A DNA stretch of 64,000 nt from Planomonospora sp. ID82291 (GTDB taxonomy: Bacteria; Actinomycetota; Actinomycetes; Streptosporangiales; Streptosporangiaceae): assembly GCF_015711645.1 (NCBI RefSeq), contig NZ_JABTEX010000001.1, forward strand, positions 434,001 to 498,000, in the 5' to 3' direction. The notes below the pieces were generated by a model. That model did no database searches. It had not been told where the DNA came from and saw nothing but the letters and a program-made list of their open reading frames with translations. Of the stretch, positions 43,532 through 53,416 are shown one piece after another. Every line of letters begins with the position of its first letter. Position 1 is the stretch's first letter. The position numbers were made by a program, and so were the translations under genes.

Positions 43532-44584
43532 CTAGGCGTGGGCGGCGAGCTTCTCCGCCATCTCGGCGTCGAGCAGGGACTGGATGACGGCCGACAGGTC
43601 CCCGTCCAGCACCTGGTCGAGGTTGTAGGCCTTGAAGCCGGTGCGGTGGTCGGAGATGCGGTTCTCGGGGAAGTTGTAGGTGCGGATGCGCTCGGAGCGG
43701 TCGACCGTGCGGATCTGCGACTTGCGCTCGGCCATCGCGGCGGCGTTGGCCTCCTCCTCGGCGATGGCCTGCAGGCGGGCCCGGAGGATGCGCATGGCCG
43801 ACTCCTTGTTCTGGAGCTGGCTCTTCTCGTTCTGGCAGGAGGCCACCACCCCGGTCGGGAGGTGCGTGATGCGCACCGCCGAGTCGGTGGTGTTGACGCT
43901 CTGGCCGCCGGGGCCGCTGGAGCGGTAGACGTCGATGCGCAGGTCGTTCGGGTCGATCTGGACGTCGACCTCCTCGGCCTCCGGGTAGACCAGGACGCCC
44001 GCCGCGCTGGTGTGGATGCGGCCCTGGGACTCGGTGACCGGCACGCGCTGCACGCGGTGCACGCCGCCCTCGAACTTCAGCCGGGACCAGACGCCCTCGT
44101 CGCCCCTGGCCTTCACCGCGACCGTGACGTCCTTGTAGCCGCCCAGGTCGGAGTGGGTCATGTCGATGATCTCGGTCTTCCAGCCGACCCGCTCGGCGTA
44201 GCGGAGGTACATCCGCAGGAGGTCGCCGGCGAACAGCGCCGACTCCTCGCCGCCCTCGCCCGCCTTGATCTCCATGATGATGTCCTTGTCATCGTTGGGA
44301 TCGCGCGGGACGAGCAGGTGGCGGAGCCGCTCCTCCAGCTCGGGGATCCTCGCCTCGAGCTCCTTGGCCTCCTCGGCGAAGGACTCGTCCTCGGAGGCCA
44401 GCTCCTTGGCGGTGGCCAGGTCGCTGCGGACGCCCTCGAGCTCCCGGTGGGTGGTGATGACCGGGGTCAGCTCGGCGTAGCGCCTGCCGAACGTGCGCGC
44501 CTGCGTCGGGTGCGCGTGCACGGTGGGATCGCCGAGCTTGAGTTCCAGCTCCGCGTACTCACTGAGCAGCTCGTCGAGGTTCAC
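43532..44584 (-). CDS. prfA: Peptide chain release factor 1
   Basis: Recognises UAA and UAG stop codons. The 350 residues include the codon-reading region with [18 protein letters not shown] and the GGQ in [15 protein letters not shown] that triggers peptide release. The [21 protein letters not shown] segment is seen as [20 protein letters not shown] 44584 follows AAGGA by seven bases. Confidence 0.97.
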   Translation of the reverse strand: MNLDELLSEYAELELKLGDPTVHAHPTQARTFGRRYAELTPVITTHRELEGVRSDLATAKELASEDESFAEEAKELEARIPELEERLRHLLVPRDPNDDKDIIMEIKAGEGGEESALFAGDLLRMYLRYAERVGWKTEIIDMTHSDLGGYKDVTVAVKARGDEGVWSRLKFEGGVHRVQRVPVTESQGRIHTSAAGVLVYPEAEEVDVQIDPNDLRIDVYRSSGPGGQSVNTTDSAVRITHLPTGVVASCQNEKSQLQNKESAMRILRARLQAIAEEEANAAAMAERKSQIRTVDRSERIRTYNFPENRISDHRTGFKAYNLDQVLDGDLSAVIQSLLDAEMAEKLAAHA

Positions 44585-44720
44585 CGCACGTCCTTCTTCC
44601 TTCTGGAAAGCCCTCGGCCGCCACGGGCCCCGGGGAAAGCCCGCCTCTTCACCACGAACGCCGACCCGGGCGCACCCTCCGCGAACGGTGGGCGGTTCCG
44701 AGCCGGCGTCGGGAGCGGGG

Positions 44721-44939
44721 CTACTTGCCCGTGGTCTTCTTGCCGAAGCGCTTCTCGAAGCGGGCGACCCGGCCGCCGGTGTCCAGGATCTTCTGCTTGC
44801 CCGTGTAGAACGGGTGGCAGGCCGAGCACACGTCGGCGTGGATCGCGCCGTTCTTGGCGGTGCTGCGGGTGGTGAAGGTGTTGCCGCAGGTGCAGGTCAC
44901 CTGGGTGGTGACGTACTCCGGGTGAATGTCGGGCTTCAT
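44721..44939 (-). CDS. rpmE: Ribosomal protein L31, zinc-binding form
   Basis: A 72-residue large-subunit protein. The start [16 protein letters not shown] is typical, and four cysteines (C16 and C18 in TCTCGN, C38 and C41 in [13 protein letters not shown]) form the zinc site of the C+ type. AGAGGA lies eight bases before the ATG. A near-consensus sigma-R type promoter lies about 136 bp upstream, which suits a zinc-thiolate protein. Confidence 0.97.
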   Translation of the reverse strand: MKPDIHPEYVTTQVTCTCGNTFTTRSTAKNGAIHADVCSACHPFYTGKQKILDTGGRVARFEKRFGKKTTGK

Positions 44940-45286
44940 GACTGTCGTCCTCTCCAAGGCGCGGTCGCCGGGTCGCCAGGGTCCACCCCCGCGGAGGCGG
45001 GGAGAACACACTGAGGTGCGAGTGGGCGGGAACCGGAACCGCTGCGGTTCGGCTACCAGTGTGCCAGATCCTTCAACCATCCCAGGCCACGAGACATTCC
45101 TTCGTCGGCCCCGCACCGGCCCCGCACCGGCCCCGCAGCGGTCCCGCCGCAGGAGGAGGAGGCCGCTCCGGGAGCGGGGAAGACCGGGAGAAGGGGCGGA
45201 GACGGGCGGAGACGGCCCTGCGACGCCGGACGCCCCGGGTCCCCGCCGTGCGGAGATCCGGCGCGTCCGCCGTACGGCGTGCGCGG
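44940..45286. other. 347-bp gap between rho and rpmE: rpmE leader and promoter
   Basis: The gap holds no gene. The half next to rpmE carries the predicted sigma-R promoter and a 7-bp-arm palindrome GAACCGC-T-GCGGTTC (45036-45050) in the transcribed leader. The half next to rho is GC-rich with three copies of a CGGCCCCGCAC-like 11-bp repeat (about 45116-45150) and no clear terminator. Confidence 0.6.
45075..45100 (-). promoter_or_regulatory. Sigma-R type promoter of rpmE
   Basis: On the minus strand GGAAT (45100-45096) and GTT (45077-45075, reading GTTGAA) are separated by 18 bases. This matches the GGAAT-N18-GTT consensus of the thiol-stress sigma factor SigR. rpmE is a known SigR target in Streptomyces coelicolor. 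A housekeeping alternative, TTGAAG (45076-45071) with TAGCCG (45055-45050), has a poor 15-base spacer. Confidence 0.65.
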
Positions 45287-47245
45287 TCAGTCGCGGTCGG
45301 AGCTGACCGTCGTCTTCTGCACCTGGAGCAGGAACTCCGCGTTGGACTTGGTCTCCTTCATCTTCTCCAGGAGGAGCTCCAGCGCCTGCTGCATGTCCAG
45401 CGCGTGCAGCACCCGCCGCAGCTTCCAGACGATCTGCAGCTCGTCCTTGCCCATGAGGATCTCCTCCTTGCGGGTGCCGGACGCGTCGACGTCCACCGCG
45501 GGGAAGATCCGCTTGTCCGCGAGGGCGCGGTTGAGCTTGAGCTCGGCGTTGCCGGTGCCCTTGAACTCCTCGAAGATGACCTCGTCCATCTTGGAGCCGG
45601 TCTCGACCAGCGCCGTGGCCAGGATCGTCAGCGAGCCGCCGTTCTCGATGTTGCGGGCGGCGCCGAAGAAGCGCTTCGGCGGGTAGAGCGCCGTGGAGTC
45701 GACACCACCGGACAGGATCCGGCCCGAGGCCGGGGCCGCGAGGTTGTAGGCCCGACCCAGACGGGTGATCGAGTCGAGCAGCACGACGACGTCGTGGCCC
45801 AGCTCCACCAGGCGCTTGGCGCGCTCGATGGCGAGCTCGGCGACCGTGGTGTGGTCCTCGGCGGGACGGTCGAAGGTCGAGTGGATGACCTCGCCCTTCA
45901 CCGACCGCTGCATGTCGGTGACCTCTTCCGGACGCTCGTCGACGAGGACGACCATCAGGTGGCACTCGGGGTTGTTCCGGGTGATCGCGTTGGCGATCGA
46001 CTGGAGCACCATCGTCTTGCCCGCCTTGGGCGGGGAGACGATGAGGCCGCGCTGGCCCTTGCCGATCGGGGCCACCATGTCGATGATCCGGGTCGTCAGG
46101 ATGTTCGGCTCGGTCTCCAGCCGCAGGCGCTCCTGCGGGTAGAGCGGCGTGAGCTTGTTGAAGTCGGGCCGCTGGCGGGCCTGCTCCGGGTCCATGCCGT
46201 TGACCGTGTCGAGGCGGACGAGCGCGTTGAACTTCTCCCGGCGCTCGCCGTCGCGCGGCTGGCGGACGGCGCCGGTGACGACGTCGCCCTTGCGCAGGCC
46301 GTTGCGGCGGATCTGGGCCAGCGACACGTAGACGTCGTTGGAGCCGGGCAGGTAGCCGCTGGTCCGGACGAACGCGTAGTTGTCGAGGATGTCCAGGATG
46401 CCGGCGATCGGGATGAGGACGTCGTCCTCGCCGACCACGGGCTCGCCGCCGCCCTCGAAGCGGTCGCGACCGCGGCGGTTGCGCTCCCGGAACCGGCCGC
46501 GGCGCCCGCGGCGGTCGTCGTCCTCGGCGATGCCGTGCTGGTCGGCGCGGCCCTGCGGGCCGCGGTTCTGGTCACCGCCGCGCTGCTCGCGGTCCCCCCG
46601 CTCGCCACGGCTCTGCCCCGCGTCGGCGGCGCGCTGGTCACCGCGCTCGCCGCGCTGGTCACCGCGGCCCTCGCCGCGCTGGTCGCCGCGCTGGTCACCG
46701 CGGCCCTCGCCGCGCTCGCCGCGCTCACGACCGCGGCCCTCGCCGCGCTCTCCGCGCTCACGACCGCGGCGCTCGCCCCGCTCACGGCGGCTCTCGCCGC
46801 GCTCGGCGCGGCCCTCGGACGGGCCGGCCTCGGCCGGCGCCTCCACGGCGGGGGCGGCGGCCACGGGCTCGGGCGCGGTGACGACCGTCTGCTCGGCCGC
46901 GGGCTCGGCCGGGGCGGCGGCCCGGGAACGTTCCCTGCGGCTGCGCGCGGGGCGCTCGGCGGCCGGCTCCACGACGGAGGGAGCCGGGGCGGCGGGCGCG
47001 GCGGCGCTCTCCGCCGTCACGCCCTGCTTCTCCTGAATGGCCGCGATCAGCTGGCTCTTGCGCATCCGCCCGGTCCCGCTGATGCCGAGGCCGGAGGCCA
47101 TGGCCTGAAGCTCGGGCAGCACCATGGCGGACAGGCCGGTGCCGGAGCGACGACGCGGCGACTTCGCCGCGGCGCGGGTGGGGGTGTCGCCGGCCGCGGG
47201 CTGTGCGCCGTTCGCGTCGGAGAGGAGTTCGGTGGTGTCGCTCAC
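45287..47245 (-). CDS. rho: Transcription termination factor Rho
   Basis: RNA-dependent ATPase of 652 residues that ends transcription. The N-terminal Rho domain has [17 protein letters not shown] and [16 protein letters not shown]. Between about 135 and 265 there is a long insertion of Arg, Gly, Glu, Asp and Gln ([15 protein letters not shown]-like). The RNA-binding cold-shock fold ([19 protein letters not shown]) follows. The motor has Walker A PPKAGKTM, Walker [17 protein letters not shown] and the Q/R-loop region [20 protein letters not shown]. Such insertions are usual in actinobacteria and affect RNA binding. GTG 47245 follows AAGGAC by six bases. Confidence 0.97.
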   Translation of the reverse strand: MSDTTELLSDANGAQPAAGDTPTRAAAKSPRRRSGTGLSAMVLPELQAMASGLGISGTGRMRKSQLIAAIQEKQGVTAESAAAPAAPAPSVVEPAAERPARSRRERSRAAAPAEPAAEQTVVTAPEPVAAAPAVEAPAEAGPSEGRAERGESRRERGERRGRERGERGEGRGRERGERGEGRGDQRGDQRGEGRGDQRGERGDQRAADAGQSRGERGDREQRGGDQNRGPQGRADQHGIAEDDDRRGRRGRFRERNRRGRDRFEGGGEPVVGEDDVLIPIAGILDILDNYAFVRTSGYLPGSNDVYVSLAQIRRNGLRKGDVVTGAVRQPRDGERREKFNALVRLDTVNGMDPEQARQRPDFNKLTPLYPQERLRLETEPNILTTRIIDMVAPIGKGQRGLIVSPPKAGKTMVLQSIANAITRNNPECHLMVVLVDERPEEVTDMQRSVKGEVIHSTFDRPAEDHTTVAELAIERAKRLVELGHDVVVLLDSITRLGRAYNLAAPASGRILSGGVDSTALYPPKRFFGAARNIENGGSLTILATALVETGSKMDEVIFEEFKGTGNAELKLNRALADKRIFPAVDVDASGTRKEEILMGKDELQIVWKLRRVLHALDMQQALELLLEKMKETKSNAEFLLQVQKTTVSSDRD

Positions 47246-47348
47246 TAATGGGTCCTTCCCAGGGGTCGGGCGTGGCCATGATCAGCCAATCGTCCCGGTG
47301 GTGCGATCGATCCGGTGGGACAGACCGGGTCAGGTTGCACGTTGTGGT

Positions 47349-47381
47349 CCTGTCGCGATCCTGTTGCGATCCTGTTGCGAT
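47349..47381 (-). repeat. 11-bp tandem repeat in the rho leader
   Basis: Three contiguous copies, CCTGTCGCGAT, CCTGTTGCGAT and CCTGTTGCGAT on the plus strand, read as ATCGCAACAGG in the rho transcript. The unit is richer in A and C than its surroundings. Confidence 0.85.
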
Positions 47382-47384
47382 CCT

Positions 47385-47406
47385 CGACGGCCCGGGAGGG
47401 CCGTCG
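47385..47406 (-). promoter_or_regulatory. Hairpin in the rho leader
   Basis: CGACGGCCC (47385-47393) and GGGCCGTCG (47398-47406) pair perfectly around a four-base loop, directly upstream of the 11-nt repeats in the sense of rho transcription. Confidence 0.6.
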
Positions 47407-47698
47407 CCACTGTCGGAGAAGGGCACATCCACGCCGCCGCCATCGAGACCCGCCGACGGTGAGGCGCGGAGGACACCCCCCGGATTGCTACCGGCAACCA
47501 GATGTCGAGGTGATTCGAACGCGCATGTCCCCTAAAACGCCGCCTCTCCTTGCCCCGCTCGAATGTGGACCATTCGGAGGCGGCGGATTCGGGGAAGCCA
47601 CTGCGGCGTTCACGCCTCGTGGAACGGGACGTGAGGCAACGATGTGTGGCTGACAAGCACGCACCCAGCACGGGGGCATCTGGTGCGGCTACCAGCCT

Positions 47699-47726
47699 AA
47701 CATCACCAGCGCACACAGCTATTCCC
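47699..47726 (-). promoter_or_regulatory. Candidate rho promoter, SigR-like
   Basis: On the minus strand GGGAAT (47726-47721) and GTT (47701-47699) are 19 bases apart, close to the SigR pattern. The same spot contains TAGGCT, a good SigA -10, but its -35 (ATAGCT) is poor. It lies 18 bp after the thrB stop codon. Confidence 0.4.
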
Positions 47727-47743
47727 TGAAGGCCGAAGAGGCA

Positions 47744-48739
47744 TCAACGTGTCTCGGGAGAAACAACGCACGCACCGCGGGTTTCGACATCCAGTGGCCG
47801 GATGTGCCAGTCATTACCCACTTCTGGTGCGATCAAATCCTGCTTATCCCGTGCGGAAAACGCAAGGACCGTGGGCCCCGCGCCCGAGACGACCGCGGGA
47901 ATCCCGAGCGCGCGCAGGCGCGCCACCAGTTCCGCCGTCCGCGGCATCGCGGGAGCGCGATACCCCTGGTGCAGCCGGTCCTCCGTCCCGGCCAGCAGCA
48001 GTTCCCGCTCCGGCCGCCCGGTCAGCGCCGCGACCAGCAGCGCGGCCCGCCCGGCGTTCGCCGCGGCGTCGGCGTGCGGCACGCTCGCGGGCAGCAGCCC
48101 CCTGGCCGTCTCCGTGGCCAGGCGCTGCCCCGGGACCAGGACCACGGGCCGCACGTCGGCGTGCGGGAGCAGTTTCGCCATCCGCGGAACACCCGGCGAC
48201 TCCGTCCAGGAGACCGTGAGCCCGCCGGCCAGGCAGGGCGCCACGTTGTCGGGGTGGCCCTCGATCTCGGTGGCGAGGGCGAACACGTCGTCGTCGGTGA
48301 ACTCCGGCGGGTCCTCCGGCGGCACCGGCGCCCCTCCGAGACGCGGCGCGGCGTACGGCGCGGCGGCGTACGGCGCGGCGGCCAGGGCCCGGGCCGCGAG
48401 GATCCCCGCGCAGATCGCCGCCGAGGACGAGCCCAGCCCGCGCGCGTGCGGGATCCGGTTGACGCAGCGCAGCCGGATCCCGGCGGGGCGGGGCAGCCCC
48501 ATCCTGTCGAAGGTCCTCCTCATCGTCGCGACGATGAGGTGGCCGCCGTCGAGGGGGACCTCCCCCGCGCCCTCCCCCTCGACGGAGACCTCGGCGGTCT
48601 CCGCCGCACCGCCGGGGGGGTCGTAGAGGGTCGCCTCCACCTCGTCGTGGAGGGCCAGGGCCAGCCCCAGCGTGTCGAATCCGGGGCCGAGGTTGGCCGA
48701 GGTCGCCGGAACCCGGACGACCACCGTGCTGTCGGTCAT
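47744..48739 (-). CDS. thrB: Homoserine kinase
   Basis: GHMP kinase making O-phosphohomoserine for threonine synthesis, 331 residues. Motifs: VRVPATSANLGPGFDTLGLAL, the ATP loop RIPHARGLGSSSAAI, and the C-terminal PAVVSGAGPTVLAF. Residues near 130-150 include an Ala/Tyr-Ala-rich loop (AAAPYAAAPYAAP), a lineage-specific insertion. It follows thrC by 29 bases. Confidence 0.96.
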   Translation of the reverse strand: MTDSTVVVRVPATSANLGPGFDTLGLALALHDEVEATLYDPPGGAAETAEVSVEGEGAGEVPLDGGHLIVATMRRTFDRMGLPRPAGIRLRCVNRIPHARGLGSSSAAICAGILAARALAAAPYAAAPYAAPRLGGAPVPPEDPPEFTDDDVFALATEIEGHPDNVAPCLAGGLTVSWTESPGVPRMAKLLPHADVRPVVLVPGQRLATETARGLLPASVPHADAAANAGRAALLVAALTGRPERELLLAGTEDRLHQGYRAPAMPRTAELVARLRALGIPAVVSGAGPTVLAFSARDKQDLIAPEVGNDWHIRPLDVETRGACVVSPETR

Positions 48740-48768
48740 GCGTTCCCTAGGGAGAGGAGCCGATGGGG

Positions 48769-49827
48769 TCAGGCGAGTTCGAGTGCGCTCGCGGCGGCGT
48801 GGGCGTCGATCGGGATCGTGGTCGGGGTGGGCGCGCCGGAGATGGCCCAGTCGGGGTCCTTGAGCCCGTTGCCCGTCACCGTGCAGACGATGCGCAGGCC
48901 CGGCTCGACCAGCCCCTGCCCGTGGGCCTGGAGCAGGCCCGCCACGCTGGCCGCGGAGGCGAGTTCGACGAACACGCCCTCCTCCTGCGCCAGCAGCTTG
49001 TAGGCGGCGGCGATCTGGCGGTCCGTGACGGCCTGGATGACGCCCCCGGACTCGTCGCGGGCGGCTTCGGCGAGCTTCCAGGAGGCGGGGTTGCCGATGC
49101 GGATCGCGGTGGCGATCGTGTGCGGGTGGGTCACCGGGGCGCCGTCGACGATCGGTGCGGAGCCGCTGGCCTGGAAGCCGAACATCCGGGGCGTCCGGGT
49201 CGCGACGCCGTCGGCGGCGTACTCGGTGTAGCCCATCCAGTAGGCGGAGATGTTGCCGGCGTTGCCGACCGGGATGCAGTGGACGTCGGGCGCGTCGCCG
49301 AGGGCGTCCACGATCTCGAAGGCCGCGGTCTTCTGGCCCTGCAGCCGGAACGGGTTCACCGAGTTGACCAGCGCGATCGGATAGCTCTCCGAGAGCTTCC
49401 TGGTCATCTCCAGGCAGTCGTCGAAGGAACCCTCGACCTGCAGCAGCCGGGCTCCGTGGACCAGCGCCTGCGCCAGCTTGCCCATGGCGATCTTGCCCCG
49501 GGGTACGAGCACCGCGCAGGTCAGGCCCGCGCGGACGGCGTAGGCCGCGGCGGAGGCGCTGGTGTTGCCGGTGGAGGCGCAGATGACGGCCTTGGCGCCG
49601 TCCTCGACGGCCTTGCTGATGGCCATGGTCATGCCGCGGTCCTTGAAGCTGCCCGTCGGGTTCAGCCCCTCGACCTTCAGGTAGACCTCGCAGCCGGTCA
49701 GCGCCGAGACCCGGTGCGCCGGGACGAGCGGCGTGCCGCCCTCCAGGAGCGTCACGACGGGCGTCTCCCCGGTGACCGGCAGACGGTCACGGTATTCCTC
49801 GATGAGGCCACGCCATGCCCTGGTCAT
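48769..49827 (-). CDS. thrC: Threonine synthase
   Basis: PLP enzyme converting O-phosphohomoserine to threonine, 352 residues, the short actinobacterial form. The PLP lysine is in [11 protein letters not shown], the phosphate-binding loop near [11 protein letters not shown], and [15 protein letters not shown] is conserved. ATG 49827 follows GGAGGAG by about six bases; the frame upstream to 50091 is not coding. Its promoter lies in the 220-bp gap shared with a divergent glycosyltransferase gene. In related genomes hom is the next gene; here the glycosyltransferase island intervenes. Confidence 0.97.
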   Translation of the reverse strand: MTRAWRGLIEEYRDRLPVTGETPVVTLLEGGTPLVPAHRVSALTGCEVYLKVEGLNPTGSFKDRGMTMAISKAVEDGAKAVICASTGNTSASAAAYAVRAGLTCAVLVPRGKIAMGKLAQALVHGARLLQVEGSFDDCLEMTRKLSESYPIALVNSVNPFRLQGQKTAAFEIVDALGDAPDVHCIPVGNAGNISAYWMGYTEYAADGVATRTPRMFGFQASGSAPIVDGAPVTHPHTIATAIRIGNPASWKLAEAARDESGGVIQAVTDRQIAAAYKLLAQEEGVFVELASAASVAGLLQAHGQGLVEPGLRIVCTVTGNGLKDPDWAISGAPTPTTIPIDAHAAASALELA

Positions 49828-50047
49828 GATTGCTCCTCCCGCGCGCGGTCCCACCGCGCGCGCCCTACCTGCGGTGTCGGGCAACGAGTCTACGGCCAAC
49901 CGCCCGGCCGCCGGGATGCGGCGTCCACCAAGCGGACGGCCGCCCCCTCCGCCGGGACGCCTCCCCAGGAAACGCTGAGGAACGGCGGGTAGGGTCGACA
50001 GGGCTTGACAGACGGAACCCGACGATCTGACAAGGAGCGCAGCTGTC

Positions 50048-51667
50048 ATGACGGGCGGAGCGGCGATCGGCCTGCCCCCGATTCGGCACAACGACTACTC
50101 GCCCCTGAAACCCCCCGGCCTCGGCGGCTGGGAGCCGTCCCTGCCGGTGAGCGTGGTCATCCCGGCGCGGGGCGGGCAGCACCGGCTCGATCTGGTCCTC
50201 GCGGCGCTGGCGGCGCAGAGCTACCCCGGCCACCTCATGGAGGTGATCGTCGTCGACGACGGCAGCGAGCCGCCGCTGCGGCTGCCGGAGATCGCCCCGG
50301 CGGACACCCGGATCGTGCCGGCGGACCCCGGGCGGTGGGGCATCGCGCACGCGGTCAACTCCGGGGCGGCCCGGGCGGACGGGCGCGTGCTGCAGCGGCT
50401 GGACTCCGACATGGTCGTCTGCCGCGAGCACATCGAGGCACTGGCCCGCTGGCACCACCTGAGCGACCACGTGGTCGCCATCGGCGCGAAGACGTTCATC
50501 GAGGAGCCTCCGGCGACCCCGGCGCGGGTCCACGAGGCGGTGCGCACGGGCTCCCTGGAGGACGTCTTCGACCTGTCCGCGGCGCTGCCCAGCTCCACCG
50601 AGAAGACCATCGCCCGTCTCGACGGCCTGCGCGCCAGCCGCAACCCGTACCACGTGTGCACCGGCCCGACGGTGTCGATGCGGCGAGAGGTCTTCCAGGC
50701 CGTGGGCGGGCTCGACCCCGCCGTGCCGCGGGGGGAGGACACCGAGTTCGCCTACCGGCTGGCCCAGCACGGCGTGGTCTTCGTCCCCGACATGGCCGCC
50801 CGGGCGGTGCATCTGGGCCTGCCCGCGCAGCGCCTCGACCGGGACCGGGCCGTGCGCCTGGTCGCCCCCTACCTCGCCCACCGGATCCCGCTCCGCCGGG
50901 ATCTGCGCGGGGACCGGGGGCGGCGCTGGCTGGTGCCGTACGTCGAGGTGGTGCTGCACGTGGACGGCGCCGCCGAGGAGCGGGTGCGCGAGGCGGTGGG
51001 CGCGGCGCTGTCCGGGTCGGTCGGCGACGTGGCGGTCGCCCTGGTCGCGCCGTGGCCGGAGCCGGACGGGGGGCGCCGCCCGGAGCCCGACGACCCGGAC
51101 GCCGACCTGCGGCTGATGCGCGAGCACTTCGCCCACGACGAACGGGTGCGGACGGTCACCGGGGTCTCCCCCACCCCGGCGCCGGTCCCGTTCCGCTACA
51201 CGGGCCCGGTCGCGGTCCCGCCGGGCCCCCGGACCCTGGAGAAGATGATCGACGCGCTCCAGCGCGACCGGCTGGGGATGCTCACCGTCGACCTGGGCGC
51301 CGACGGCACGGCGGTCCTGGAGCGGACCGAGGCGCTGGGCCGGGCCCTGCTGCTCGGGGCCCGCGACCCGGACGCCGTGGCCGCCTCGGTCCGGGCGACC
51401 CACGGCGTCCGGCGGGGCGGGCGCGCCGAGTTCTGGCCGGCCGCGCGGACGGACCCGGCCGGGACCGGGTCCCCGGCGAGGGCGCCGGAATCGGCCCCGC
51501 CCTCGGCGGAGACCCGGGCCGAGCCGGCCCGGGTCCGGAACGGGGCGCCCGGAACGGACCCGGGCGGCCGGAGGCCCGGACCGGCCGGCCGCGCCTCCAC
51601 GGACCCGCCCGCACGCAGGCCGCAGGGGCTGTTCTCCCGCCTGCGCGCGGCGATCGGCCAGGACTAG
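50048..51667 (+). CDS. Family 2 glycosyltransferase, type A (A1)
   Basis: A 539-residue GT-A fold enzyme. The nucleotide-sugar region is [20 protein letters not shown] with [13 protein letters not shown], the metal-binding motif is LDSD (118-121) and the acceptor-side motif is [10 protein letters not shown] (about 229-238). A second domain (about 295-460) starts PYVEVVLHV and resembles a degenerate GT-A unit; it is shared with the other type A proteins of the island. The last ~80 residues are Pro/Ala/Gly-rich instead of the Trp-heptad tail seen in the other two. Donor and acceptor are unknown. It stands alone, divergent from thrC and convergent with A2. Confidence 0.85.
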   Translation: MTGGAAIGLPPIRHNDYSPLKPPGLGGWEPSLPVSVVIPARGGQHRLDLVLAALAAQSYPGHLMEVIVVDDGSEPPLRLPEIAPADTRIVPADPGRWGIAHAVNSGAARADGRVLQRLDSDMVVCREHIEALARWHHLSDHVVAIGAKTFIEEPPATPARVHEAVRTGSLEDVFDLSAALPSSTEKTIARLDGLRASRNPYHVCTGPTVSMRREVFQAVGGLDPAVPRGEDTEFAYRLAQHGVVFVPDMAARAVHLGLPAQRLDRDRAVRLVAPYLAHRIPLRRDLRGDRGRRWLVPYVEVVLHVDGAAEERVREAVGAALSGSVGDVAVALVAPWPEPDGGRRPEPDDPDADLRLMREHFAHDERVRTVTGVSPTPAPVPFRYTGPVAVPPGPRTLEKMIDALQRDRLGMLTVDLGADGTAVLERTEALGRALLLGARDPDAVAASVRATHGVRRGGRAEFWPAARTDPAGTGSPARAPESAPPSAETRAEPARVRNGAPGTDPGGRRPGPAGRASTDPPARRPQGLFSRLRAAIGQD

Positions 51668-51760
51668 CGACCGGGCGGGACCCCGCCGCAGGCCGGGCGC
51701 GCGGGCTCCGTGGCCCGGGTCCGTCGCGCCCGACCGGGGCCGCCGGCCGCGGCGGTCCCG

Positions 51761-53416
51761 TCACCGGCGGCGGATCGCCCGCTTCACCGAGGCCAGCAGG
51801 TTGTACTGGACGACCTTCCGGGAGGCCGCCAGTTCCTTGCGGAGCGCGCCGACCTCGCGTCTCAGCTCCACCGCGCTCCTGCGCCAGCGGCCGGCCTCCT
51901 CCCGCCACTCGGCCGCCTTGGCGCGGAGCCGTTCGGCCTGCCGGGCCTGCTTCTCCGCCTCGGCCCTGGCACGGTAGGCGCTCCGGCGGCCCGTCGGCGG
52001 CCGTGCCCCGGACGTGAACCCGCGGCTCTCGCCGTCCGTCCAGAGCGTGCCGAAGGTGTCCTCCACCGCGTCGTCGAGGTCCTCCCCCGCCGCGCGGACG
52101 ATCTCCGCGCGGGCGAACGCCGCGGTGCGCTCCAGCCGGGCCGCGACGATCCCGCCGGGATCCTGCGGGCTCCCGGCGCCCTCCGCCAGGAGCACCGAGA
52201 CCAGGCCGTACCCCCCCTCCTCGGCCAGGTCGATCAGTCCGGCCAGGGCGTCCTCCTCCGGCGCCCAGCCCGCGGGCAGCCGGAGCCGGTACGGCACCGC
52301 GCCCCACGAGGCGGGCGCCGTGCGCACCCGGGGCTCGTGGGCGTAGTGCCCGCGGATCAGCACCAGGTCGAGGTCGGGGTTGGTGAGCGGGGCCCGCCCC
52401 TCGTCCCGGACGCGGTCCCAGGGACCCTCGATCGTCACCGCGACGTCGGGGACGGTGCCCGCGAGCACGGCGTCCACCGTGGCGCGGACGTCGTCGTAGG
52501 AGAGGGTCCCCTCCCCCGCCTTCGGGGGCTCGACGACCACCTCGACGTAGGGGACCTTCCACTGGCGGGCCGGATGGGAGCGGAGCCAGCGGTAGGTGGG
52601 GATGCGGTCGGCGACGAACGCGTGGCTGACCCGGTCGATCGGGGCCTTGTCCCGCATCCGCATGGTCGGCCCCAGGTGGAAGGCCCGGGCCCGGGGCTCG
52701 GGGACGAAGACCGCGCCCGCCTGCGCCAGCCGGTAGCCCATCTCGGTGTCCTGGCCGAGGATCAGGTCGGTGTCCATCGGCCCGGCGCGGTCCAGCAGCG
52801 CGGCGGAGACCGAGGTGGCGCCGCCCACGTGCAGGCTGAACGCGCGGCCCGGCCGGTCGGTGAGACCGTCGGTGGACTCGATGAGCTCCACCAGCCAGCC
52901 GTGCGGCTCGGCCGGCTCGAAGAGCGCGGCCAGGTCGGCGGCCGAGGCGATCTCCTCGGGGGTGGGCCGCGGGGCCGGGCTGAAGCGGATGTAGCCGGTC
53001 ACGGAGAGGTACGGCGCCGCGTGGTGCCAGCGCATGTGCGCCTCGACGGAGCACCGGTCCAGGACCACGTCGGAGTCCAGCCAGTGGATCACGTCTCCGC
53101 CCGCCTCGCGGAGCCCGGCGTTGCGGGCGTGGGCCCGGCCCGGGGTGGGGCAGACCACCAGCCGGGTGTTCTCCGGCCGCAGGGCGGGCAGGCGCAGGGC
53201 CGGCTCGCTGCCGTTGTCCACCACGACGACCTCGGTGAGGGCGGCGGGGTAGGTCTGCCCGGCCAGCCCGGCGAGCGTCAGATCGAGTGTGTCCTGGCTC
53301 CCGTAGGCGGGGACGACGACGCTGACCCGCAGGGACGGCGTCCAGGCCCCGGGCTCGGGCAGGACGAGGCCGCGGTAGTCGTTTCCCCTGATCCGGGGGA
53401 CCGCCCGGGGGGTCAC
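51761..53416 (-). CDS. Family 2 glycosyltransferase, type A (A2) with coiled-coil tail
   Basis: A 551-residue type A enzyme closely related to the other two. It begins RIRGNDYRGL, with VSVVVPAYGSQDTLDLTLAG, VVVVDNGSEPALRL, metal motif LDSD (113-116) and GQDTEMGYRLAQAGAVF. The shared second domain contains VRATVDAVLAGTVPDVAVTI and FGTLWTDGE. The tail (about 480-551) is a heptad coiled coil, AAEWREEAGRWRRSAVELRR, ending in basic residues. GTG 53416 overlaps the stop of the upstream B1 gene (GTGA 53413-53416), so B1 and A2 are coupled. Confidence 0.85.
   Translation of the reverse strand: MTPRAVPRIRGNDYRGLVLPEPGAWTPSLRVSVVVPAYGSQDTLDLTLAGLAGQTYPAALTEVVVVDNGSEPALRLPALRPENTRLVVCPTPGRAHARNAGLREAGGDVIHWLDSDVVLDRCSVEAHMRWHHAAPYLSVTGYIRFSPAPRPTPEEIASAADLAALFEPAEPHGWLVELIESTDGLTDRPGRAFSLHVGGATSVSAALLDRAGPMDTDLILGQDTEMGYRLAQAGAVFVPEPRARAFHLGPTMRMRDKAPIDRVSHAFVADRIPTYRWLRSHPARQWKVPYVEVVVEPPKAGEGTLSYDDVRATVDAVLAGTVPDVAVTIEGPWDRVRDEGRAPLTNPDLDLVLIRGHYAHEPRVRTAPASWGAVPYRLRLPAGWAPEEDALAGLIDLAEEGGYGLVSVLLAEGAGSPQDPGGIVAARLERTAAFARAEIVRAAGEDLDDAVEDTFGTLWTDGESRGFTSGARPPTGRRSAYRARAEAEKQARQAERLRAKAAEWREEAGRWRRSAVELRREVGALRKELAASRKVVQYNLLASVKRAIRRR

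Larger units (their letters stand above)
47246..47743. other. 498-bp gap upstream of rho: long rho leader
   Basis: No gene is seen. Next to thrB there is a candidate promoter (47699-47726). Nearer rho lie a 9-bp-arm hairpin (47385-47406) and three 11-bp repeats (47349-47381). The predicted leader of rho is therefore about 450 bases. Long leaders are known for autoregulated rho genes; here this is an inference. Confidence 0.6.

Noticed and set aside
47505-47530. tRNA-like T-arm (GTTCGAATC on the minus strand)
   Set aside because: The bases flanking the loop do not pair and no acceptor, D or anticodon arm can be folded around it.
49828-50047. Threonine leader peptide or attenuator before thrC
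   Set aside because: No short frame rich in Thr, Ile or Met codons and no terminator-antiterminator pair was seen in this gap.
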